This document shows, piece after piece, positions 1-10,800 of a stretch of 13,089 nt of DNA (its first letter is position 1; each line of letters starts with the position of its first letter). Below the pieces are notes generated by a model that did no database searches, was not told the origin of the DNA, and worked only from the letters and a program-made list of their open reading frames with translations. The DNA lies in contig NW_003109980.1 of the NCBI RefSeq assembly GCF_000003605.2, positions 206,863-219,951 on the forward strand, in the 5' to 3' direction. The stretch is from Saccoglossus kowalevskii (taxonomy: Eukaryota > Hemichordata > Enteropneusta > Harrimaniidae). Made by a program: the position numbers and the translations under genes.

Positions 1-1402
1 CGCCTGTGATTCACATCATGAGATCATTCAGAGGTCAACAGTACAATATATATCTGATTGTACATTGCATCCAGGATTTGCACACAGTCTATGTGATATA
101 GTGATTTACTAAATATTTATAAAATCAATTTTTCTGCACACAATTCTAATATTCTCACTTTATTATAAAGAGGTAATATTGATAACTTATTTTAAAATAA
201 TTTAATTAGCTTCTGCCAGACAGAGGCCGAAAGAAAGGGGGATTATATTTTGGGTTCTGTCATGCGTCAGTCCATCTTTCCAACTATCAGCTAAGACTCT
301 TGTATCTCTGACATGCACAGATCAATTTCATTGACATTATTTTTATAAAGGTAACTTATTCTGGTCGACAGGTGTACCGGTACATCAAGTTTTTATTTTG
401 ATTCATCGACACAGTGGAAATGGGTGCAAAAAAATAGTCATTTTTGATCTAAAACAATTTTTTCAAAAAGTGGTACAAAAGTAAATTATAATGGAATCAA
501 TTTTCTACTGACAATTTCTGGTAGTCTATGCACCATTAGGTAGTGTTTTTGGACACAATATGGTCATTTTTTGTCAAAGATGGAGTGAAAATGATGTTTT
601 CTCTGTAAAATGATACATGAAGCATTTTTGTAAAAAAAAACAGCTACAAATTCAAATTTGAATGGTATACATTTCTACTGGCATTTTATGGTTATCCATG
701 CACTTTTAGGTTTTGTAAAACAGTGTGGTAATTTTTGGCAAAAAATGTTTTAAAAATTATGTTTTTCTTGTATCTGCATATGCATGGAACAATTTTATTC
801 AAATATTGGCACAAATACAAAACATATTAATAGAATTCATGTTCTACTGACAACTTTTAAGGTGATAGTTTGTGCAAAAAATGGTAATTTCAGGTCTAAA
901 ATGGTAGTGAAATGATGTTTTCTTTTGCATTTTGACATACATGGAACTATTTTTGTTAGCAATTGTTACAAAGGCAAATTATACTGGAATATGTATTTTA
1001 CTGACACTTAATAGAATAAATTGCTTTTAAATATGAACAACAAATTAAAAAAATTTCCCTCCACTGTCTTTTATAATATTAATCAAGCATAAAATATTAA
1101 AATACAACGTCACTTATTTGATCTTGTACTGGTACTATATGACATCTTATGTCTTGTTTGATATGTTTGATAGGAATAATTATGTTTTATTGTTTAATGT
1201 TGTTTTTGTTGACTGATAATACGACTGTTATAATATTAAAATCATGAAAAACTCAAATACACCCCAGATTTATCTATTATGTACTGATAAAAGATACACA
1301 CTAGCATTTTTAATTTTGGATAACAAATATTACTGTTTGCTCCCAAATAATAAAAATTATGATAAAAATGATTTAAGTCATTACTTTTATTTGACCCCCT
1401 AG
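1..1402. other. Upstream flank or 5' intron of MAN2B1, no gene seen
   Basis: There is no open frame of note on either strand. The 3' end of this stretch is the acceptor of exon 1, so it is probably intron, with the signal-peptide exon further left. It contains a 12-bp palindrome TGTACCGGTACA at 373-384 and a degenerate ~170-bp tandem repeat (about 430-1010). The stretch 1020-1400 is AT-rich and otherwise featureless. I could not identify a promoter. Confidence 0.6.
430..1010. repeat. Degenerate tandem repeat, ~170-bp unit, ~3.5 copies
   Basis: The landmark C/TTACTG followed by G/ACA recurs at 505, 675, 844 and 998, spacings of 170, 169 and 154. Around it the same order of words returns: a TGGTAATTT or TGGTCATTT block, AATGATGTTTTCT, a CATGGAAC or CATGAAGC block followed by ATTTTTGT, then ACAAAT before the landmark. 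Copies are clearly diverged. It looks like a short, old satellite-like array inside the intron. Confidence 0.7.
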
Positions 1403-1508
1403 GCTTGTGAGAAAACTAAAGATAATCCTGTACTCAATATTCATCTTGTGCCCCACACACATGATGATGTGGGTTGGCTGAAAACAGTGGATCAGTATTA
1501 CTATGGAG
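1403..1508 (+). CDS. MAN2B1: MAN2B1 exon 1 (first visible): zinc-binding HTHDD motif
   Basis: The acceptor is ...ttgaccccctag and the donor is GAG|gtaggc. The exon enters in phase 0 and leaves in phase 1 (35 codons plus one base). It encodes [20 protein letters not shown] followed by [15 protein letters not shown]. The second His of HTH (1460-1462) and the second Asp (1466-1468) match the zinc ligands that family knowledge places here (human H72 and D74). No Met start or signal peptide is present, so at least one upstream exon is expected. In human LAMAN the Cys-containing start of this segment also follows an intron. Confidence 0.95.
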
Positions 1509-1787
1509 GTAGGCTATCAGAGTAATGACATTATGATAATTTATAACACTAAATATTAATTCTTATATTATCAATAAATGTAAAGTTGAATTAAATCCAT
1601 CAATCGTACTGTCATTAGTAACATCTATGTATTTAGAGACCATTAATTGTTTCCTTACATAAACTGAGAAGCGATTGGTCAAAAAAAGTTATTTTCAAAC
1701 CATCTCTGTTTCATAAACAAATAATTTAACGTATGTAGTTGTGTGATGGAGGATTCACAAACTGGTTGCTTAACTATTCACAAAAGG

Positions 1788-1833
<46 letters not shown>

Positions 1834-4800
1834 CCGTCATAAGTGAGAGACGCTGTAATTCTATTCAGTCTTTCATGATCATGTTATTGACACTGAATCT
1901 GTATGTGGAGATCATTATTGACCAATCATAACACTGAATATATATGTGGTGTATTTTATTGACCAATCATAACACAGAATCTATATGTGGTGTATTTTAT
2001 TGACCAGTTATTACACAGAATGTAAGTGGAGTGCATTATTGACCAATGCGATGTATATGTTGATGACCAATCATAACACACAATCTGTATGTGGAACGTC
2101 CATGATAAAATAGAAATAAAAATATTATATTTTGTTGTTCCTCGAAATGTGTAGTAATCTACTTCTCTTCTGCTCTCTTCTGCTCTCTTCTGTTCTTTCT
2201 ACCTCTATTAGATTAATCTCTGATTAAAAAACTATATTATAATATCTCTATTACAGTTTACACATTTCAATTATAGTATTTTTGTTGTTTGATTTCAGCG
2301 AATAACTCCATCCAACATGCGTCAATACAGAGCATACTTGATACAATCATGTTATCACTCAAAAGGAATCCAAATAGAAAATTAGCATATGCCGAAATGG
2401 CATTCTTTAATCGTTGGTGGAAGGAGCAGAAAGAGAGTGTACAAGAGCAAGTTAGGAATTTAGTGATAAAAGGTGATGACTTATTGATTCAAGGGGAAGT
2501 CAATGTTGCCATTATTTGTAGTTTATGTGCATACAGAGAAATCTAACAGGAAAAGATTTCTGTGAAACAATTTTTTATAATTTCTTCTTCAATTTAAGAT
2601 TTAAGATGAAAGCAATTTTCCAGTACCTTGATCAACATTTTTTGAAAATTATTGGTCTAAAACCGCAAAAGATGACAAAAATTAACCTTACTTTCATAGT
2701 GCATCATGGGAATCAATACAGCCTACCAGTAGATAACAGTGCAGCATTCTCATGTTAACGGGTGATCAGTGTATGGTGCACCATGGGAGTTTTACCATTT
2801 TGTACAGCTTCTTCAATAAAGTAATCTATAATAATATCTGCATTATATATTTTTTAAGTATACACATGAACTAACTTCATTTTAACATTGACTTCTCTTT
2901 TCAAGTTGATTTATTGCCAATTCAAGTGTGACTTGTACATTTGAAAAGGGTTAATAAATCATTAACTGTATTAATCTCCCATGATGTGCATTATGTCATT
3001 CATCTTTCAGCCAATCAGCATATAATTCCAGAATTACAGATAGTCCTTGATTATGGATCAGTTCAGTATATTTTAGATTCTGTTGTTGGATTATTGCAAG
3101 GGTCCAGTCACCGAAAGTTTGTGTATGTTGAAATGGCATTCTTCATGCGTTGGTGGCGTCAACAAAATGAGGAGATGAGAAATATTATTAAAGATCTAGT
3201 TAACAAAGGTAGTCCATGTGTCCAGAACAATGTTATTTCTTCCTTTGACAACTAAGACAAGCAACACAAGAACCCAACTCATGAGTTGTGCAATTATTGC
3301 AATGACTTGTCAAGACATCCTTATCTTTTGCTTAAATTTTTTTTTATCCACAGCGAACTAAACTTTTATTGGTATATGATTGATAAAAATATTTTGCTAA
3401 TAAACATGCAACTATTATGCAAATTTGCTAATTAATATTCAGATTTTCTGTAAATTATATGTAAAATTTTTTTTTGAAGTTTTTTTCTCAACTTGCTAAA
3501 GATTTATTTTGTATATCAGCAGTAGTTACTGTAAAATATTTGTTTTTTGTAGGACAACTTCAGTTTGCTGGTGGAGGATGGTCACAGAATGATGAGGCAG
3601 CCACTCATTATACAGCTATTATTGATAACATGGCATATGGAATGAAATTTTTACAAAGATACATTTGGAGATTGTTCACGTCCATTAGTTGCGTGGCAGA
3701 TTGATGTGTTCGGTCATTCTAAAGAACAAGCAGCTTTATTTGCTATGGTTGGTGGGATTCCACATTTTTAATATTCAGACTTTCAGTTTTTGTGTCAGTT
3801 AAAAATTATCACAATTTTATTTGTTTTTTAGAATTTTATGAAAAATCAAAATCAAAACAATTATTATAACTATTTTAAAATTAAAAAATGCTTAACATGG
3901 TCCTCGTTTTTAGACATTTGAGCTGACACTAAGTAATTGTGTCTTAAAAATGTGTCATGGATATATACATTGACACATGTTCAAAGAGATGCATGATGAT
4001 TTACACAATAATATCTTAATTGCATCTTTAGAAATACAATTTTTCTATCATTTAATAGCAATATGAACATCAGTGTGCTATGTCATACAATAAAATAAGG
4101 TTGATTGGCAGCCATTTTTATATTTCGCTAAATAAAATTGGAGCTGAAGATCATATGAGTTACTTGAGTAACTGTCGTCTTTGATTTGCGTTATACCTAT
4201 AAGCTAGCTTCTGCATATTTTTGCAGCACTAGAATTACCCAGGGTGCATTATTTTTTGTGTTTTTAAATCTACACCATTAACAGTTATTGTAATGTATCT
4301 CCTACCTTTTTTCAGATGGGTTTTGATGGTGTGTTTTTTGCCAGAATAGATGCAGCTGATAGATTACTGCGTAAAGCAGACAAAAGACTGGAAGGAATGT
4401 GGCATGCCAGTCAAAGTTTGTCATCTGCCGCTGATTTATTTTATGGTGCTTTCTATGATCATTATTCACCACCTGATGGTTTTTGTTTTGATATTTTCTG
4501 TGATGATCAACCAATTCAGGTATTAACCAATTAAATTCAACGTTACAAATATGTATTGACAACCTGATGGTTTTTGTTTTGATATTCTCTGTGATGATCA
4601 ACCAATTCAGGTATTAACCAATTAAATTCAATGTTACAAATATGTAACCTGATAGTTTTTGTTTTGATATTCTCTGTGATGATCAACCAATTCAGGTATT
4701 AACCAATTAAATTCAATGTTACAAATATGTAACCTGATAGTTTTTGTTTTGATATTCTCTGTGATGATCAACCAACGTTACAAATATGTACTTATTTTGT

Positions 4801-7800
4801 TTTCATCAATTTTATTGATGATGTTGATATTTTTGTTTTCATTTTCAGGATGATCAAGACTTACTTGATTACAATGTTGATGAAAGGGTTGATACATTTG
4901 TCAAGTTAATGAAAGAAGAGGTATGATGATTGGCTCTTTTGGATCATGTGATATCTGATATAATCGCTGATTGGCTGATTTTATGGTCAATATTTTTCCA
5001 TGTGCATACAATTTTTTTCAGTAACAGAAATATTACCAAAATTATCATTTAAAAGAAAGATTGTTCTGTTATAATTTCATTGATTTATTGTTTTGTTTTT
5101 TCTAGGCTAAATCTTTCCAAACCAACCACATCATGTTAACTATGGGAAATGATTTCAATTATGAAAATGCGAATGAATGGTTTAAAAACATGGATAAATT
5201 GCTGAAGTATGTGAATATGAAGGAAAATGAAACAAACGTACACGTGTTGTACTCATCTCCTGCATGTTATTTGTATGCATTGAATCAAGCTGATGTCACA
5301 TGGAGTAGTAAGACAGATGATTTTTTCCCGTATGGCAGTCCGTTCAATTATTGGACTGGATTCTATACTAGTAGACCTGCTCTGAAAGGATACATACGAA
5401 TAGCTAATAAAGTCTTACAGGTACTTTTTGACACCTTCAGAAAATACATGTCCCACCCAATTTTTTTTCAATTTTTTCAATAATTTTGATTAATACCTGT
5501 AGTTAGTTGGTAATTATGGCCATTTGGTCCAAAATTACCGGTAACAAAGAAATTGCAAAAAATACATAAAATCTGTGATTTTTTGGCACCAAAATTTGAG
5601 TGTGAAAAATTATGACATTAAAAGGTATCAACCTGTTGAAGGTGATCATTTTTTCTGCCAACATTTTGTAGTAATGTCTTTTTTTATTTTCTATAATTTT
5701 GTTGTTTTGCACTGAAGGGAAATAATTTCATGCTGGATGCGGGTATTGAATGTCATTGTTGAAAAAATATAGAAGAATTCATGTAAATTTATTCTGTGAA
5801 AGTTTAGAAAAGACATGTGTGCGTCTTTGGATGTGTTATGTTTCAGGGGCATCTTTTTTTCTTGTACATTTAATTGAAGAAAAATTAAAATAAATGATAT
5901 TTACTTGATTTATGATGCAATATTGACAACTTTAAAATCATTTTTCTGATAATTAAGGTATATGAATATGGTATGATGAGTTGAGGCATGATTTGTTTAC
6001 AGTGCACTGAATTTTATTTAATCCATATTCTGTTCTGTTTTGAATAATTGAGCACTACTAATATCGAAGACTAACGATATATTATTTTCCAGACTTGTAA
6101 ACAAATCAAGGCAGTATCTGGTGTGGGTGCAGATCCTGTTGCTCTTAGTACGTAACTGTAATGATTTGAAGCTATGACGTTTAGTTTAGTTATTTGCATA
6201 ATGATATTGATACATTGTATGGAACATCTCGTGAGTATTTAGACTCAGTTCCAGGCCTAGCAGTTGAGCAAGAAACACCTTGGCTACAAGTGCTCCTCTC
6301 CAGTGTGTTATTCTCCTCCCGGATCTGGTGACCAATACTCACTTGGTTCACTCTACCTTGAGAAGTCTGTTCTCAGTTTACAGTAACACTAAACTATACT
6401 AACCTAGCTTGTAGCCATAATGCATTTTTGTCATGCTTGGACTGAAGTTTAAACACATACATTTGGTCGATATCATCCTGGTAGTCATGCAATATTTAAT
6501 GCCTATAATACAAACATGCACTGAACACCAGTGAAATATTATCTATTTATCTGACCCACAAAAACAACATGTGATACTTAGAACAGCAAGCATGATAGTC
6601 AGTTATTATTTATCTAAAAATGAAATTTTTTTATAATTTTCCTGACACTTTTCCTTCTATCTTAGATAAAATTCAATATTTTGGTCACATTCTTAAAATT
6701 AATTATTTATGTTAATTTATTACTATTTGTACAATAATTATTTCAGAAGACGCCATTGGAATTGTACAGCATCATGATGCAGTCACGTAAGTAAACATTT
6801 ATCTCCAAAAACTTTATTAAAACTATTTGACAGCCATTTACCGGTAGTTTCCAAATGGCAGAAAGCATAGGTTTGTCCATTAATAAAGGTAATTGTTTTG
6901 ATATTTCAGCGGCACTGAAAAACAACACGTGGCCAATGATTACGCTAAACGACTTGCTATAGGAATTGACGAAGGCCAGGTAACTACATTCATATTTTAA
7001 TATTTGGTGAATTAATTGAGCATAATGCAAGTATATTATAAAATAAAAACATTTGTCATTTGACTTGCAATACCACTTTTTAACACGCTGTCATCAAATT
7101 TAACAGAGTGGAGCTGTTCATATAGGTCTGTTGTCAACACTACCGGTATTTTCAATTTTTCTATCAAGCCAATGACTTGATATGTCGGTACCTTCAGTAG
7201 ACTTCTCTCAGATTTGTTCATTTCATAACATTATCTTCAATTCTCTATTTTTAGGGGATATTTTTGTCATTTTTTGTCTTGTGATATGACAAGAACATTA
7301 TGAAAACAATAATCATGACAACTAGTTTTTGGTCATTTCAGACAACTTATATGAGGTAGAATAACTGAAAATATGATACAAATTGAGAATAGCGTGGAAC
7401 TGTTTGTTGTTCCAAGAAATGGAACGGAAACATTTTTGATGAAAGCAAAATTGTATACAATATATCAATCATATTTTTTCCAGAAAATAGAAAATGATGG
7501 TATTGCTCAGTTGATTAAAATAAACGCAAGTCAGCCATCACTACAGTTTGAATTCTGTAACAATCTGAACATAAGTATATGCCACGTGACGGAAACTCTA
7601 AAGATGGTAAGTTTTAAAAATGTTGTCATACCGACTGTGGAATGGAAGACAACAGAATTTTGGCACAAAAAGTAGGCCTGCATCAAGGATTTTGATATTC
7701 CCAGTAAAAATGCATTTATGTATAAATCCTCAACTCTCCAGACATATCAGTGCATTTATAAATTTTGATTCACCACCTTTTGTTATTCGACATAGCCTGT

Positions 7801-10800
7801 GTTGATAATTTGACAAATATTTAAACTTCCCCTGGGGAAGAACATTGATAAAATATGCAAGCTTTTGACAAATTCTTCTTTCAATTTAAACAATGGAATA
7901 ACAATGAATGAATAAATGAAAAAAAGTATTACCAGCTGGAACTGAGGAGTATGTATGCAATTGGGTTGTATATCTGGATCTATTCCGAATAGATTGTTAT
8001 GTATCAAGTCATCATGTTATTAACTCCAGTAACTTTTACAGTTTACAGTGACTGCATACAATCCTCTAGCATATCAAGTTTTAAAATATATCAGACTACC
8101 TGTCAATGGGATGCATTATTCTATCAAAGATCCAGATGACAACACTGTCAAGTATCAGGTACATTCACAATGAAAATGAAATGCAATTCATGCTTATTCA
8201 TTGAAAATAAAATAAAATAAAATACTTTGATAGTCAATAATAATGTTGAATATGATAGAATCGTAATTTGTTTTTGCATCTGAAGTATCTAAGAATGTAA
8301 ATTGATTCATATTACTGTATACATCAATGGCAACATACATCATGTTAAAGTAGTTATGTTTTTGGTTAGGTGGTTGAGGTTACCAAGGCAACACAACATG
8401 TTCGAAAGCAAAGAGGAAATGCAAGCCATGAATTAATATTCCCAGTTAATATTCCTGCTGTTGGGTTCAGTACATATACAGTAACTATGGACACGGTTAA
8501 AAACAGTAAGACATATGTTCACTAAAGAATAGATTACTTTATTAGTTCAGAAAGTTTGACATTCCGTTTTTGATTGTCAACTGAAAATGTCAGTTGAATT
8601 GAAGATGCTGGAATAAAAACAGTAGGAATAAATTCCAATTAAAGAAACAGAATTACTCTGAAAGAAACTGTTTTTTTAAAAGCAGTGTTATGAAATGTTA
8701 TGAAATCAGATTTTTAGGCAAACATACACTATGGTTGGTATGAGTTGTCAACAACATTAATGGTTACTGGTAGTTTGATTGATGCAAAATTCCTCATTAT
8801 AATGCTCTCCTAATTACATATTTAATTAATTACTAATTACATAACATTTCATATAAAAAAATCTCATTTTGCAAGTATTGATTTGTCATCTATTCACTTG
8901 TTGCAGAATATCGTAATTTGCAGACAAGAGCAGTGCATGCTGGGATAGATGACACTACAATAAGCAATAATCATCTCAGTTTGACGTTTGACGGCAAGAC
9001 AGGTTTACTGAAATCAATCAAGAATATGGACGATGACATCATGTTACCAGTCAGGCAAATGTTTTACTGGTACAGTAGCAGTACTGGTGATATCATATCT
9101 GATTCTTCATCTTCCCCATACATCTTCAGACCCAATGGTACAAAACCATTCCCGGTATTTGATACTACCGTCAATCTGAAAGTATTTAAGGTAAGGCATA
9201 TTGTTATGTATTGCCATGTCATGTTTGAAAATTATGGGAAAACAAATTAGAATATTGAGGGTGTCCTTAGAGATTGTAAATCAAGGGAGAAACTGAAATG
9301 ATGACATCTTGGGTCATTGTGGGGAGATTCATTTGAATTATTGATCTTTTATTCATAACCATGTTTTCTTCGTATTTCATTTTTTGCATGTAATGCTATG
9401 AGAAACTAGCACACCCAGTTGTAATTTGGCCAATATTTGTTCCGAACGTCGGAGTAAACACTGTATTCGTAATCGGGCAATGAGAACGCCTCCCGCCCTA
9501 CAAATTGTTACTTGACGCGATATTGGCAATCGGCAACATTGTATGTTTTTGCGCTCGTTTTGAGCAGTTGCTTTCCAGTTGTTTACGAGTTAACATCTGT
9601 ATTACGTTGTTGTTGAAGAATAAACGAGATTGAGTTCCAGTTACATGACGTGTCCGTTTCAGTGTTCACTTCCGTGACTGAGAAGACCCGAACCTCACCC
9701 TTCCCCCACAGTCATGCATACTGCATTGTAATTGCCTCCATATGTTTGATATGGGTCCCATGCAACGGATACAATGCATACAGTTGAAATGTGCTTTATC
9801 CATTTTACCCACAGACATGTATATTTTGATATATCGGTAATAATAAAGTCAACCCACACAATACATGTATGTTACCATTAAAAAAGTTAAATTTAAATAT
9901 ATAAAGCTTGTTTTTTAGGGAGTTAGCAGTCTTACCTTTTTAAAGGCAAGTCTGAGATTATGTTTTGATCTATTTAAATCAACATTTGATATATTAAAAA
10001 AAAAAAACATATTTCATTTTATTGTTGCTCTATTTTTTTATGATGACTCTTTGTTATTTCAACAGCATCCTGTATTGTATTTTTCATACATGTATCAACA
10101 TCATAATAAAGATATGATTACATGAAGTTATTATTACAAATTGACCAAATTATTGTGGTACAGCTGTTATACACTACAAAAACTGAAAATATTGATATAT
10201 TGGCATAAATTTATAGGGTTGTACTATTTCTCACAAACAGTACATTTCCTAGATTGACATGAATTTATGGTCCACCTAGCCTGACATATACGGTAGGCAT
10301 GAGTGTCGCCCTCATCGGTTGAACAGCATCAGACCCTACAAATGCCTGACAGAATAGTGTAATAGCAAAAGTTCATGCCTCCTTGCAATGAGTTTCAAGG
10401 AATATCCATTTTGGTGGTCATGGTATCACCGTCAATCAAAGGCGTGTTTGCATTGTTTTCAACGAGATGATAAACATTTGGCGTAAATTTGACAGCATCT
10501 TATCACACATTATGACTACAAACAAATAAACTCTGCTGTGAATGGTTACTCTCTGATCGCTGTCACTATCTGACATTCCTGCAATTTGATTGGTACCGAC
10601 AACAAATCGGTGGGGAAGTGAAAAACTACATCGTTCTGTTAGGCTATGGTTCTTCAAGATTACTTGGTGCTTGTGCAGAATAAAGGGTGCACCACTGGAA
10701 GATAATATTCATCTTGACCATTTGTGAAATGACCACTGCAATTGAAAATTGAACTCGAAAGTGTAAACGCTAAAATTTGATTGATGACTTATTTGTTACA

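Larger units (their letters stand above)
1509..2298. other. Intron between exons 1 and 2a
   Basis: 790 nt. It holds a (TA)20 microsatellite, a ~41-bp minisatellite and a CT-rich cluster close to exon 2a, listed separately. The open frame over 1743-1931 is mostly the TA repeat and is not a gene. Confidence 0.8.

Noticed and set aside
1743-1931. 62-residue open frame with an (IY)n run
   Set aside because: It is mostly the translation of the TA microsatellite within an intron, with no family resemblance.
2525-2758. 77-residue open frame between exons 2a and 2b
   Set aside because: It runs on from the intron after the exon 2a donor, has no LAMAN similarity, and splice signals place it in the intron.
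2299-3208. Two separate mannosidase genes in tandem
   Set aside because: Only exon 2 is duplicated. Exons 1 and 3 onward are single, so this is an exon duplication rather than a gene duplication.
3553-3747. Programmed +1 ribosomal frameshift in exon 3
   Set aside because: No known shift site or stimulatory structure is evident and no other mannosidase uses one. An indel is simpler.
4302-4601. 99-residue minus-strand open frame
   Set aside because: It is antisense to exon 4 and its tandem repeat. The periodic protein only mirrors the DNA repeat.
6743-7221. Two minus-strand open frames (61 and 95 residues)
   Set aside because: They overlap exons 8-9 and their introns in antisense, with no recognisable domain.
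10436-10657. 73-residue minus-strand open frame
   Set aside because: No motif or homology, in the middle of an intron. Treated as chance.
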